Origin: Equadaptatus sp045601305 | GTDB lineage: Bacteria > Synergistota > Synergistia > Synergistales > Synergistaceae | Assembly (NCBI GenBank): GCA_045601305.1 | Contig: JAZRZG010000030.1 | Location: 1 to 51,803 of the forward strand | Length of the DNA stretch: 51,803 nt | Direction of reading: 5' to 3' | Shown here: piece by piece, positions 40,164 to 48,803 of the stretch | Layout of the letters: each line of letters starts with the position of its first letter | Numbering within the stretch: position 1 is the first letter of the stretch | Translations under genes and position numbers: made by a program | The notes under the pieces: generated by a model | What the model saw: only the letters and a program-made list of their open reading frames with translations | Told to the model about the DNA's origin: nothing | The model's database searches: none

Positions 40164-41430
40164 ACCTTTTGTACTGCGAAAAATATACGGAGACGATGTT
40201 TTCAGTTCAGTGAGATGTCTCATCGACAGAATAGGAGATCCGCTTATCGGAGATCTTTGCTTTGACGAGGAAAAAGACAATTACTTTGACGCTGTGTGCC
40301 GAATGGCAGACAATGCCGAAAAGCTCGGTACAGCCGGAAATCCCTGGCTGCTGTGGCTTGCGAAATTGTTTTCCGAAACAGAAACGCAGTTTGCGCTTGC
40401 CCATGAACGCACGGCACATCTCAGCGGAAGCCTTAAAGAGATTCTGCTTGAAGAACTTGAAGATTTTGTTAAATATGTCTCTTTTGACCTCAGACAACTT
40501 GATGAATTTACAGAAACGGAGTGCTACTCCCATATAGCTGATTTCACGCCGCTGCGCGAAAGTAAAAACGAAGTTTCGCGCCGTGTCGCAGCGCTTGCGG
40601 AAGATCTTGGCGCGGCAAAAAGCGTGTCGGAGCTTTACGCCGTGCTTGCGAAATTCTACGAGGCGCACGGCGTAGGGCAGTATGCGCTCTGCAAAGCGTT
40701 CCGCTGGGACAAAAACGCGCGCGCGATCGTTCCCGTAACAAACACGGAGAAAGTCGCGCTTTCGGACATAATCGGCTATGACGAGCAGAAGCGGCTGCTT
40801 TGCGAAAACACAGAAGCCTTTGTTGAAGGGCGTCCTGCCAACAACGTGCTGCTCTACGGCGAAAGCGGAACAGGCAAATCCACTTCAGTAAAAGCGATTA
40901 TGAATGAGTACGCAGAGCGCGGGCTGCGCGTGGTTGAAGTTTACAAACATCAAATTGAAGATTTGGACGAGATTATCAACATTATCAAGAACAGAAATTA
41001 CCGTTTTATTCTTTTTATGGATGACCTTTCCTTTGAACAGTTTGAAATTGAATACAAATATCTCAAATCGTTTATCGAGGGCGGACTTGAAAAACGTCCG
41101 GACAACGTGCTTATCTACGCAACTTCAAACCGCCGCCATCTCATGAAAGAGAGCTGGAAGGACAAAGAGGATATGCAGGAAGATATGCACGAGTCCGAAA
41201 CAATGCAGGAAAAGATGTCGCTTGTTGACCGCTTCGGACTGCTTATCCGCTACATTTCGCCGGCTCAGCGCGAATATCTGAACATTGTCCGCGCGCTTGC
41301 AGCGGAATACGGCATTGAAATTAACGAAGAACTTGAACATGGCGCAATCCGCTGGGAACTGCAGCACGGAGGTTTTTCCGGACGCGCCGCAAGACAGTTT
41401 GTGGAGCACGCGGCTGGAAAAAAGAAATAA
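40156..41430 (+). CDS. DUF815 family ATPase
   Basis: 424 aa from ATG 40156, which overlaps the typA stop (ATGAATAG); ATG 40147 is the alternative. An N-terminal helical region of about 200 residues is followed by an AAA core with Walker A LYGESGTGKSTSVKAI and Walker B YRFILFMDDLSF, then LIYATSNRRHLMKE and LVDRFGLLIRY. This matches DUF815, a group of AAA+ proteins of unknown function. The overlap implies co-translation with typA. Confidence 0.85.
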   Translation: MNRPFVLRKIYGDDVFSSVRCLIDRIGDPLIGDLCFDEEKDNYFDAVCRMADNAEKLGTAGNPWLLWLAKLFSETETQFALAHERTAHLSGSLKEILLEELEDFVKYVSFDLRQLDEFTETECYSHIADFTPLRESKNEVSRRVAALAEDLGAAKSVSELYAVLAKFYEAHGVGQYALCKAFRWDKNARAIVPVTNTEKVALSDIIGYDEQKRLLCENTEAFVEGRPANNVLLYGESGTGKSTSVKAIMNEYAERGLRVVEVYKHQIEDLDEIINIIKNRNYRFILFMDDLSFEQFEIEYKYLKSFIEGGLEKRPDNVLIYATSNRRHLMKESWKDKEDMQEDMHESETMQEKMSLVDRFGLLIRYISPAQREYLNIVRALAAEYGIEINEELEHGAIRWELQHGGFSGRAARQFVEHAAGKKK

Positions 41431-41437
41431 ACAAACG

Positions 41438-41461
41438 GCTCTGCTTCGGCAGGGCATTTTT
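41438..41461 (+). terminator. Terminator of typA-DUF815
   Basis: gctctgc / gcagggc (one G-T pair) closed by a ttcg tetraloop, followed by attttta. It begins 7 nt after the DUF815 stop. Confidence 0.75.
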
Positions 41462-41477
41462 ATTGCAATGCCGCATA

Positions 41478-41506
41478 TTGAAAAATCCGGCAAAGTAGTT
41501 TACAAT
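41478..41506 (+). promoter_or_regulatory. Candidate promoter of the pdxA-kinase operon
   Basis: ttgaaa (41478-41483), a 17-bp spacer and tacaat (41501-41506), 60 nt upstream of the pdxA-like ATG. Confidence 0.55.
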
Positions 41507-41566
41507 AAATCCGTTTTGTAAGGCATTGAAAAACAAAAGACAATTTGAGACGGGGAGTTGGTATAT

Positions 41567-42604
41567 ATGCGTCATACACTTGGAATTACAATGGGAGACC
41601 CTGCGGGAATAGGCGCTGAAATCACTGTAAAGGCGCTTTCAGACAAGGCTGTTTACGAACGCTGCATTCCTGTGGTAATCGGCGACGGAGCGGTTTTGAA
41701 AAAAATGCTGCGCCACAGCAGCGAAGTGCTTGCGATAAATACAATCAAAAGCCCTTCCGAAGCCAAAGGGCAGTTCGGCATTATTGACCTTATAGACCTT
41801 AAAATGATTGAAGAGGGCGGCTGGGAGTTCGGCAAGGTGCAGAAAAACTGCGGAGACGCCTCCTTTAACTACGTTACCACCGGAATAGAGCTTGCGATGA
41901 AAGGCGAGCTGCACGCGGTTGTAACAGGACCAATCAACAAAGAGGCAATTAACCTTGCGGGGCATGCTTACGCGGGGCATACGGAAATTTTTGCGAAATA
42001 CACCGGTACAGACGATTACGGTATGCTGCTTACCGCGCCCGGACTTCGCGTAGTCCACGTCACAACGCACGTTTCAATGCGCGGCGCCTGTGACATCATC
42101 CGCGAACATCCTGAACGCGTTGAAACAACGATAGAGCTTGCCAAAGAAGCCATGCATCTTCTTGGCAACGACAATCCGCGCATAGCGGTTGCCGGACTCA
42201 ACGCGCACTGCTCGGAACACGGACTTTTCGGTGACGAAGAACGCGTTTCAATAATTCCGGCAGTGGAAAAATGCCGCGCGAAAGGCATAAACGTTGAAGG
42301 TCCAATCCCGCCTGATACAGTATTTGTCAAGGCTGTTGCAGGAAAATATGACATAGTTGTCGCAATGTATCACGATCAGGGTCATATCCCTCTCAAACTC
42401 TGCGGCTTCAAACTTGACTCAAAAACCAACAAATTTACCGCAATGTCCGGCGTAAACATCACGGTGGGACTTCCGATTATACGCACAAGCGTTGACCACG
42501 GCACTGCTTTCGGTCACGCAGGCATGGGCTTTGCAAACGAACAGAGCCTTGTTGACGCGATTTACACAGCCTGCGACATGGCGGCTGTGAAATTCGGAAA
42601 ATAA
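41567..42604 (+). CDS. PdxA family dehydrogenase, probably PdxA2 (4-phospho-D-threonate/erythronate type)
   Basis: 345 aa from ATG 41567 (ggggag 9 nt upstream). Motifs: GITMGDPAGIGAEI at the N-terminus, VTGPINKEAIN, YAGHTEIFA, AMYHDQGHIPLK and the final TSVDHGTAFGHAG. Metal-binding His residues are at GHTE, NAHCSEHG and YHDQGH. Classical PdxA makes the pyridoxal precursor. Here the gene is one base from a DUF1537 sugar-acid kinase. That pairing is known for PdxA2, which oxidises 4-phospho-D-threonate or -erythronate in catabolism. I favour PdxA2, with biosynthetic PdxA as the alternative. Confidence 0.85.
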   Translation: MRHTLGITMGDPAGIGAEITVKALSDKAVYERCIPVVIGDGAVLKKMLRHSSEVLAINTIKSPSEAKGQFGIIDLIDLKMIEEGGWEFGKVQKNCGDASFNYVTTGIELAMKGELHAVVTGPINKEAINLAGHAYAGHTEIFAKYTGTDDYGMLLTAPGLRVVHVTTHVSMRGACDIIREHPERVETTIELAKEAMHLLGNDNPRIAVAGLNAHCSEHGLFGDEERVSIIPAVEKCRAKGINVEGPIPPDTVFVKAVAGKYDIVVAMYHDQGHIPLKLCGFKLDSKTNKFTAMSGVNITVGLPIIRTSVDHGTAFGHAGMGFANEQSLVDAIYTACDMAAVKFGK

Positions 42605-42605
42605 A

Positions 42606-43772
42606 ATGCCCAAGCTGCTTGTCTTAGCCGATGACTTTACCGGCTCCTTAGATACAGGAGTCCAGTTCGCCAAGGCAGGAATTTCAACAAGAGTAATATT
42701 TTCAGACATTGAAAGCTGCGACATTTCGGCATACCTTGAAACGGTTGTCGTTGCCGACCTTGAAAGCCGGCATGATACGCCGGAAAAAGCATACGAAAAA
42801 GTTTATCGTATTTCCGAAAAGGCATGTGCAGACGGTGTAAAGCATTTCTACAAAAAAACAGACTCTGCGCTTCGCGGCAATATCGGAGCGGAACTTTCGG
42901 CTATGCTTAACGCCGTAAAAGCAAGCGTGCTTGAATTTGTGCCGGCGTTTCCAAAAAACGGACGCACAACAGTAAATGGCGTACAATTTATTTCAGGCGT
43001 GGAAGTCGCAAAGTCAGTATTCGGCGAAGACCCGTTTAATCCTGTTACAAAATCCTATATTCCCGACATCATCGCGCAGCAGTCGGATACAGCGGTGACG
43101 CTTGGCAAGGATTTGCCCTGCCCGTTTATACGCGTGCATGACGCGCAAAGCGAAGAAGATTTGCGCAAAACCGCGGACAAAATCAGCTGCACAGCCGCGC
43201 TTGCAGGCTGTGCCGGATTTGCGGAATACCTGCCGGGGCTTCTCGGGCTTGCGGCAGAACAAAAAACGGAAGAAAAACGCTCAGAAAAAACAAAAATTCT
43301 GCTTGTTTCGGGCAGCGTGAACGCCATAACGCTTGAACAGACAGCAGAAGCGGCAAAAGAACATAAGATATTCGCTCTTTCCGACAGCGACAAAACAATC
43401 GCGGAATATTATGCTCAGAAAAACTGTGTGTTAATTTCCTCTGCAGACAGCGCAAATGAGCCGGATTTTTCGTCGTACAGCGCTGAGGAAACCGAAGCGC
43501 TGCGGCAGGAAACAGCTGAAATCATCTCGGCAAAAACGGAACGGCTTTTTAATACCCTCCGTCCCGATCTGCTTGCGATATTCGGTGGAGACACGCTAAT
43601 ACAGACAGTCAGAAAACTCGGCTGCAAAAGCATAACGCCGCTGTGCGAAATCTCCTCAGGCACAGTGCTCTGCAAAGCGCAGACAGACACGCGGGAATTT
43701 CTCCTCGTCTCAAAATCCGGCGGCTTCGGCGGCAAAAATATCGTCAAAGAAATTATGGAGTTTGAATATTAA
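42606..43772 (+). CDS. Four-carbon acid sugar kinase (DUF1537, DtnK/OtnK-like)
   Basis: 388 aa. N-terminal LLVLADDFTGSLDTGVQFA with DDxTG is the substrate-binding start of the DUF1537 kinases, and FYKKTDSALRGNIGAEL follows. The C-terminal nucleotide-binding half has LLVSGSVNAITLEQ, FGGDTLIQTV and LLVSKSGGFGG. These kinases phosphorylate D-threonate, D-erythronate or related acids at O4. The product would feed the preceding PdxA-like dehydrogenase, with the stop and start one base apart. No aldolase or transporter for this pathway lies nearby. Confidence 0.85.
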   Translation: MPKLLVLADDFTGSLDTGVQFAKAGISTRVIFSDIESCDISAYLETVVVADLESRHDTPEKAYEKVYRISEKACADGVKHFYKKTDSALRGNIGAELSAMLNAVKASVLEFVPAFPKNGRTTVNGVQFISGVEVAKSVFGEDPFNPVTKSYIPDIIAQQSDTAVTLGKDLPCPFIRVHDAQSEEDLRKTADKISCTAALAGCAGFAEYLPGLLGLAAEQKTEEKRSEKTKILLVSGSVNAITLEQTAEAAKEHKIFALSDSDKTIAEYYAQKNCVLISSADSANEPDFSSYSAEETEALRQETAEIISAKTERLFNTLRPDLLAIFGGDTLIQTVRKLGCKSITPLCEISSGTVLCKAQTDTREFLLVSKSGGFGGKNIVKEIMEFEY

Positions 43773-43792
43773 AAAAGTCTGCAAAGTTATTA

Positions 43793-43826
43793 AATCCGCT
43801 CATAAAAACGTTGAGCGGATTTTTGT
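43793..43826 (+). terminator. Terminator after the DUF1537 kinase
   Basis: aatccgctc (43793-43801) pairs with gagcggatt (43813-43821), followed by tttgtttg. It lies between convergent genes. Confidence 0.8.
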
Positions 43827-43855
43827 TTGTTTTATGCAGAGTGTTCCGGCTGAAA

Positions 43856-44482
43856 CTATTCAGCCTTTTTTCTCTTGCAGTAAATGACGTAAATTACAAC
43901 GAGCAGAACGCAGCCGGCGATAAGCCCTGCTGTTATTTTTTTCAGCTCTGTATGGATGAGCGCCTCATTGTTGCCGAGGAAATAGCCGAGCAGCGCAAGG
44001 ATTACGACCCATATTCCGCTGCCGAGCGCAGTGTAGGCGCAGAACTGTTTCATATTCATTCGCGCAAGTCCCGCGGGAAGCGAAATGTACTGGCGAATGA
44101 CAGGCAGAAGCCGTCCCGTGAAGGTGCTGATGTGTCCGTGTTTTGCAAAAAAAGCTTCAGCTTTGTCAAGCGATTCTTTGCTGATGAAAAGATATTTGCC
44201 GTACTTTTCAAGGAAAGGCCGTCCCCAGCGTACCGCAAGCCAGTAGTTGAAAAGCGCGCCGAGTATGCTGCCGAGTATTCCGAAAAATATTGCCGCAAGC
44301 AGATTCATTTCGCCTTTGCTTGCGAGGTATCCCGCGGGCGGCATAACAACTTCGCTCGGGAAGGGAAAACAGGAGGATTCAAGGAACATGAGCCCTGTTA
44401 TTCCGATGTAGCCGAGTTTGCCTATTGTTGCCACAAGCCAGGCAATGAATGAGTGAAAAAGCGACGCTGCGTAGGTAAGCAT
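43856..44482 (-). CDS. DedA family membrane protein
   Basis: 208 aa from the ATG at 44482, preceded on the minus strand by ggaggg. A longer in-frame extension overlaps rimO and is rejected. About five hydrophobic segments. Conserved DedA parts: FLESSCFPFPSEVVMPPAGYLAS, GALFNYWLAVRWG, and FTGRLLPVIRQYISLPAGLARM with the key Arg residues. DedA proteins are proposed lipid flippases or transporters, some for undecaprenyl phosphate, and affect envelope stress tolerance. It ends in KRKKAE and is convergent with the kinase gene. Confidence 0.88.
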   Translation of the reverse strand: MLTYAASLFHSFIAWLVATIGKLGYIGITGLMFLESSCFPFPSEVVMPPAGYLASKGEMNLLAAIFFGILGSILGALFNYWLAVRWGRPFLEKYGKYLFISKESLDKAEAFFAKHGHISTFTGRLLPVIRQYISLPAGLARMNMKQFCAYTALGSGIWVVILALLGYFLGNNEALIHTELKKITAGLIAGCVLLVVIYVIYCKRKKAE

Positions 44483-44623
44483 AATATCCCTCCGTGGTTG
44501 TGTTATCAATAGTATATCGTAAATATCGCAATTTCTGCTACAATAATTAACGAAAAACAGAAAACAACCTGCGGCTGACAGTTGTGTTGCAGGAAGTTGT
44601 CCTGATTTAAGGGAGATTTGACT

Positions 44624-45910
44624 GTGAGAATTTTTATTTTGAGTTTGGGCTGTGCAAAAAACAGGGTTGACAGTGAGTGTCTTGCGGGCGAACTTCGCCG
44701 CGCCGGTCACGTGCTTGTCGGTGAAGCGGAAGATGCTGAGGCTGCCATTGTCAACACGTGCGGTTTCATTCAGCCTGCAGTTGAGGAAAATATTTCTGTC
44801 ATACTTGACCTTGAGGAGCTGAAAGCGCAGGGAAAACTCAAAAAAATCGGCGTTGTCGGCTGTCTTTTCAACCGCTACGGCACCGAGCTTGCGAAAGGGT
44901 TTGACACAGTTGATTTCTGGGCGGAAAGCGAAGCGTGGGACAGGGTGCTTGAGGCTTTGGGCAGCAAAACGCAGCGCGGACGTGTCCGCGCAAATCTGCC
45001 TGATTCACCGTTTTTCACGCGTTACCTTAAAATCAGCGAAGGGTGCGATAACCGCTGCACGTACTGCGCCATACCGTCAATTCGCGGGAGTTTGCGCAGT
45101 CTGCCTGTGAAAACCGTTGTCAGCGAGGCGCGGCGGCTTGCGGAAGAAGGAGCGAAAGAGCTGTGCGTTGTCGGACAGGATTTAACGGCGTATGGTATGG
45201 ATTTTGCAGGAAAATCGCAGCTTGCGCAGCTGCTTGACGCGCTTGAAAGAGAACTGCCGGACAATGTTAAACTGCGTCTTTTGTATCTGCACCCTGACAG
45301 GGTAACGCCGCGGCTGCTTGAACGTATTGTTTCCGGAGGCAAAATTCTGAATTATCTTGATATTCCGATTCAGCACGCTGACGAAGGAGTGCTTGCCGCC
45401 ATGAACCGCGGCATAAGCAAAAATCGGCTGCTTGATATTTTCCGCTGTGCCCGTTCGCTTGACGCTGATTTTGCGCTGCGCACGACCTGTATGGTCGGTT
45501 TCCCCGGCGAAACGCGCCGCGCGTTCCGCAATCTGCTTGATTTTATGTCAGAGGTGCGGTTTGACCGCGCCGGAGCGTTTGCCTTTTTTGCGGAGGAGGG
45601 CACAAAAGCGGCGGCTATGCCTCATCAGACAAGAAAATCCACTAAGGAAAGCAGACTTGCGGAGCTTATGGAACTTCAGGAGCAGATTTCGTTTGAACGC
45701 CAGCAGCGGTTTGAGGGGAAAACGCTTCGGGTGCTTGTTGAGAAAACTGACGGTGATTATGCCGAAGGGCGCAGCTACCGCGAAGCGCCGGAGGTTGACG
45801 GAATAATTGAGATAATCAATGCCCGCGGCGCTTTGCGTGCCGGCGACGTTATAAACGTAAAGATAAAAGAAGCGCTGCCGCACGATTTGACGGGGGAAGA
45901 GGTGCGTTAA
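44624..45910 (+). CDS. rimO: Ribosomal protein S12 methylthiotransferase RimO
   Basis: 428 aa from GTG 44624 (gggag 8 nt upstream; TTG 44618 is too close to the SD). Three domains: UPF0004 (FILSLGCAKNRVDSE, NTCGFIQPA, GVVGCL, holding the first [4Fe-4S] cluster), radical SAM (EGCDNRCTYCAIPSIRG with CxxxCxxC), and a TRAM domain. The S12-specific RimO branch is supported by the short GFIQPAVEENI start and the DIPIQHADEGVLAAMNRG region; MiaB is the less likely alternative. It methylthiolates an Asp of ribosomal protein S12. It begins the rimO-pgpA-pncC-thpR operon, with no base between its stop and the pgpA start. Confidence 0.9.
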   Translation: MRIFILSLGCAKNRVDSECLAGELRRAGHVLVGEAEDAEAAIVNTCGFIQPAVEENISVILDLEELKAQGKLKKIGVVGCLFNRYGTELAKGFDTVDFWAESEAWDRVLEALGSKTQRGRVRANLPDSPFFTRYLKISEGCDNRCTYCAIPSIRGSLRSLPVKTVVSEARRLAEEGAKELCVVGQDLTAYGMDFAGKSQLAQLLDALERELPDNVKLRLLYLHPDRVTPRLLERIVSGGKILNYLDIPIQHADEGVLAAMNRGISKNRLLDIFRCARSLDADFALRTTCMVGFPGETRRAFRNLLDFMSEVRFDRAGAFAFFAEEGTKAAAMPHQTRKSTKESRLAELMELQEQISFERQQRFEGKTLRVLVEKTDGDYAEGRSYREAPEVDGIIEIINARGALRAGDVINVKIKEALPHDLTGEEVR

Positions 45911-46396
45911 ATGGAATTCACAAAGGCTGTTAAAAGCTGGTACGGCATGGTTGCCACACTTTGCGGGCTGAGCTGTTTTTCGCGTATGCCCGGTACAATA
46001 GGTTCTATGGCAGCGTGTGTCGCGTGGCTTGCGTTTAAGGGAATACCGGTGTGGGTAACAGCACTGACTGCCGTTGTCGGCTGCATTGCGGCAGACAAAT
46101 ATGAAAAAGCCTGCGGCCGCGAAGACCCTGGCGAATGCGTCATAGACGAGGTTGTCGGTTACTGGATTTCTGCCTATGGTTTCGGTATGAATTTTGCCGT
46201 TGTCGCGCTTTTTGCGTTCAGAATTATAGACATTGTTAAACCTTTCCCTGTCAGCCGCGCCGATAAGGTACGCGGCGGTCTTGGAATAATGCTTGACGAT
46301 ATTGTCGGAGGCATTATCGTAAATCTTCTGCTTCGCGCCGCTTATTGGCTGTTCTGCGGCGGCGGAATACAGACAGTCAGAGGGGTCATAAGGTGA
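45911..46396 (+). CDS. pgpA: Phosphatidylglycerophosphatase A
   Basis: 161 aa starting directly after the rimO stop, with ggggga upstream. FSRMPGTIGSMAA, GREDPGECVIDEVVGYWISA, FRIIDIVKPFP and GGLGIMLDDIVGGI are the PgpA signatures; the acidic residues bind Mg2+. Three to four membrane helices. It dephosphorylates phosphatidylglycerophosphate to phosphatidylglycerol. Its TGA overlaps the GTG start of the next gene. Confidence 0.93.
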   Translation: MEFTKAVKSWYGMVATLCGLSCFSRMPGTIGSMAACVAWLAFKGIPVWVTALTAVVGCIAADKYEKACGREDPGECVIDEVVGYWISAYGFGMNFAVVALFAFRIIDIVKPFPVSRADKVRGGLGIMLDDIVGGIIVNLLLRAAYWLFCGGGIQTVRGVIR

Positions 46397-46875
46397 CAGA
46401 CAAAATTTTTGAACTTGCGGACAAGGTTGTTAAACGCGCGGCTGAACTTGGTGTCTCGATTTCTGCCGCAGAGTCATGCACAGGCGGACTGATCGGAGCG
46501 TCAATAACTGAAATTTCAGGCGCGTCAGAAGTGTTTTTCGGTTCTGCCGTCACCTACCACAACAGCGCTAAGGAAAACATACTTGGCGTACTGCCTTTTG
46601 TGCTTGAAAAATACGGAGCTGTTTCGCCGCAGTGCGCGACAGAAATGGCGCGCGGCGCAAGACTGCTGTACAAAACTGATTTTGCCGTTGCGGTAACAGG
46701 CATTGCAGGGCCTTGCGGCGGAAGCAGAGAAAAGCCTGTCGGGACTGTGTGGTTCGGCTGTTCATCGGCTGGAGGCGCGTATTCTTATGTATGTCATTTT
46801 GACGGCGACAGAAAGGCTGTGCGCGAAGCGACCGTTAAAGAAGCGCTGGCGCTTTTTTTGAGGCTGATGAAATAA
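46393..46875 (+). CDS. pncC: Nicotinamide-nucleotide amidase, stand-alone CinA C-terminal domain
   Basis: 160 aa from GTG 46393, overlapping pgpA by 4 bp, with gagggg upstream. AAESCTGGLIGASITEISGAS, SAVTYHNSAKENILGV, VAVTGIAGPCGGSREKPVGTVWFG are the CinA C-terminal (PncC) motifs. The enzyme deamidates NMN to nicotinate mononucleotide in pyridine-nucleotide recycling. The N-terminal MoCF-like domain of full CinA is absent. Confidence 0.9.
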   Translation: MTDKIFELADKVVKRAAELGVSISAAESCTGGLIGASITEISGASEVFFGSAVTYHNSAKENILGVLPFVLEKYGAVSPQCATEMARGARLLYKTDFAVAVTGIAGPCGGSREKPVGTVWFGCSSAGGAYSYVCHFDGDRKAVREATVKEALALFLRLMK

Positions 46876-47462
46876 TGGGCTGCTGCGTTCCTATGTTTGC
46901 GGGAGAACTTGTCCGGAGCTTTGTCTGCATAGAAATACCTGACACGCACAGGGCAAAACTTGCCGAATGGATGAAAGTTCAGCGCAAACTCACTGACGAA
47001 ATCCGCTGGCTGCGCGCCGAAACACTGCACATAACGCTGAAATTCTGCGGCGAACGTCCGCGGGAAATTGTCGATACGCTTGTAAAAAGACTTTCCGAAA
47101 TGAAGCCGTGCGGCGCTTTGCAGCTGTCTCTTTCAGGCACAGGCGGTTTCCCGAAACTTGAAAACGCGCGAATAGTCTGGACAGGCATAGGCGGTGACAC
47201 CGATAAATTGACCGAGCTGGCGAAAAACGTGTCGCGGATTGCCGAAAGCTGCGGAATGGAGCGCGAAAGGAAAGCGTTTACGCCTCACGTTACACTCGGC
47301 AGAAGAAACGGGTTCGGTTATATGTCGGACAGCGCGGTAAACGCGCTCAGACAAAGCAAACTGAAACTTGAGCCGTGGAGTGCGGATGAAATAGTGCTTA
47401 TGCGAAGCAGACTGCTTCCGACAGGAGCGGAATATACTCCGATAAAACGGTTCAAACTCTGA
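46875..47462 (+). CDS. thpR: RNA 2',3'-cyclic phosphodiesterase ThpR
   Basis: 195 aa. The ATG at 46875 shares its A with the TAA of pncC; an ATG at 46893 (MFAGELVRSF) is an equally possible start. The two HxTx motifs of the 2H phosphoesterase fold are present, HITL (about 53) and HVTL (about 137). ThpR opens 2',3'-cyclic phosphates at RNA ends. It closes the rimO operon and precedes recA by about 100 bp. Confidence 0.88.
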   Translation: MGCCVPMFAGELVRSFVCIEIPDTHRAKLAEWMKVQRKLTDEIRWLRAETLHITLKFCGERPREIVDTLVKRLSEMKPCGALQLSLSGTGGFPKLENARIVWTGIGGDTDKLTELAKNVSRIAESCGMERERKAFTPHVTLGRRNGFGYMSDSAVNALRQSKLKLEPWSADEIVLMRSRLLPTGAEYTPIKRFKL

Positions 47463-47470
47463 AAATAAGG

Positions 47471-47476
47471 TATAAT
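47471..47476 (+). promoter_or_regulatory. Probable -10 of the recA promoter
   Basis: tataat 8 nt after the thpR stop, leaving an 88-nt recA leader. No good -35 is seen (ttcaaa is spaced too close). A LexA-type operator (gaac-N4-gttc or similar) is not evident; gaacagtttc just downstream is only a partial likeness. Confidence 0.45.
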
Positions 47477-47564
47477 ATAAGAACAGTTTCATACGTTTGC
47501 TGCTTACGGCGGTCGGTCGGGCAGTTGAATACTATACTAAATTATATTCCGGAGGTGTCCGAAT

Positions 47565-48692
47565 ATGGCAAAGAAAGCTTTAACAAAAGAAGACATTCTT
47601 GAGCAGGCGCTGTCAGACATCAGAGACAAATTCGGCGATGGCGCGATTATGCGGCTCGGCGATGAAGTGCAGCGCACGGTTGAAGTAATATCGACAGGCA
47701 TACTGCCTCTTGACGTTGCATTGGGAGTAGGCGGAGTTCCACGCGGCAGAATTATTGAAGTTTTCGGTCCTGAAGGCGGCGGTAAAACAACAATAGCCCT
47801 TCACATACTTGCCGAAGCCCAAAAGGCGGGAGGCACAGCGGCATTCATAGACGCGGAACACGCGCTTGACCCGCACCTTGCAAAACAGCTCGGCGTTGAC
47901 ACGGAGAACCTTTATATGTCTCAGCCGGACAGCGGAGAACAGGCATTTTACATTATAGACACGCTCGTGCGAAGCGGAGCATTTTCACTCGTAGTTGTTG
48001 ACTCTGTCGCCGCGCTTACCCCTCAGGCTGAAATAGACGGAAAAATGGGCGAAGGCTCGAATCAGGTCGGACTTCAGGCAAGGCTTATGTCCTACGCGCT
48101 CAGAAGACTTACGGCAGCGATAGCAAAAAGCAATACGACAGTCATCTTTATCAACCAGCTGCGCGCTACGATCAACAGCGGTTACAGTCAGGGACCGACA
48201 GAAACCACAACAGGCGGCCGCGCGCTCAAATTCTACAGTTCAGTGCGAATTGAAGTTAAACGCGGCAAACAGATTACGTCAAAAGACGTTGCCATCGGGC
48301 ATGAACTTTGGATTAAGGTTGTCAAAAACAAACTTGCGCCGCCGTTCCGTTCAGCACATACGTCGCTTATTTACGGCAAAGGCGTGCCTCAGGCAATTTC
48401 CGTAATAGACATGGCAGTAGATGCCGAAGTCCTCAAACGCAAAGGTTCATGGCTTGCCTACAAAGGCGAAACCTTCGCGCAGGGCAAGGAAGCCGCAGCC
48501 GACTATCTTGCGGAACATCCGGACTTTATGGAAGAAATCAAAAAAGAAGTTCTCCGCAAGGTCGCCGAAGGGCTTGGACTTATGGACATTTCAGAAAACA
48601 ACGAGCCTGAAGCAGAACTGCCGCCCGCAGAAGACGCGGTAGAGTCGCTTCTCAAAGAAGGCGCGCTGAAAATAGACCTCGACGCTGAATAA
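47565..48692 (+). CDS. recA: Recombinase RecA
   Basis: 375 aa, strong SD ggaggtg. Core motifs: FGDGAIMRLGD, STGILPLDVALGVGG, Walker A GPEGGGKTT (about 67-75), FIDAEHALDP, VVVDSVAAL, and L2 loop GYSQGPTETTTGGRALKFYSSVR. The usual Walker A of RecA is GPESSGKTT; here both Ser are Gly. The L2 loop is also unusual (GYSQGPTETTTGG). The acidic C-terminal tail is present. It pairs homologous DNA and activates LexA cleavage. It is flanked by its own promoter and terminator. Confidence 0.96.
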   Translation: MAKKALTKEDILEQALSDIRDKFGDGAIMRLGDEVQRTVEVISTGILPLDVALGVGGVPRGRIIEVFGPEGGGKTTIALHILAEAQKAGGTAAFIDAEHALDPHLAKQLGVDTENLYMSQPDSGEQAFYIIDTLVRSGAFSLVVVDSVAALTPQAEIDGKMGEGSNQVGLQARLMSYALRRLTAAIAKSNTTVIFINQLRATINSGYSQGPTETTTGGRALKFYSSVRIEVKRGKQITSKDVAIGHELWIKVVKNKLAPPFRSAHTSLIYGKGVPQAISVIDMAVDAEVLKRKGSWLAYKGETFAQGKEAAADYLAEHPDFMEEIKKEVLRKVAEGLGLMDISENNEPEAELPPAEDAVESLLKEGALKIDLDAE

Positions 48693-48708
48693 AAATAACA
48701 AACCGGAT

Positions 48709-48741
48709 AAAAACAGGGGCTGTTTATCAGTCCCTGTTTTT
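48709..48741 (+). terminator. Terminator of recA
   Basis: aaacaggg (48711-48718) pairs with ccctgttt (48732-48739), followed by ttggtatttt. Confidence 0.75.
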
Positions 48742-48803
48742 GGTATTTTGATATTTTGATATTCAGCCTGTGCAAACTTCTCTGCTGCAATAATGCGTGT
48801 ACT

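Noticed and set aside
44483..44710. N-terminal extension of the DedA protein into rimO
   Set aside because: It overlaps rimO and lacks membrane-protein character; ATG 44482 has ggaggg.
47477..47510. SOS (LexA) box ahead of recA
   Set aside because: gaacagtttc has one good arm only and does not fit the spacing of either the E. coli or the Bacillus type of operator.
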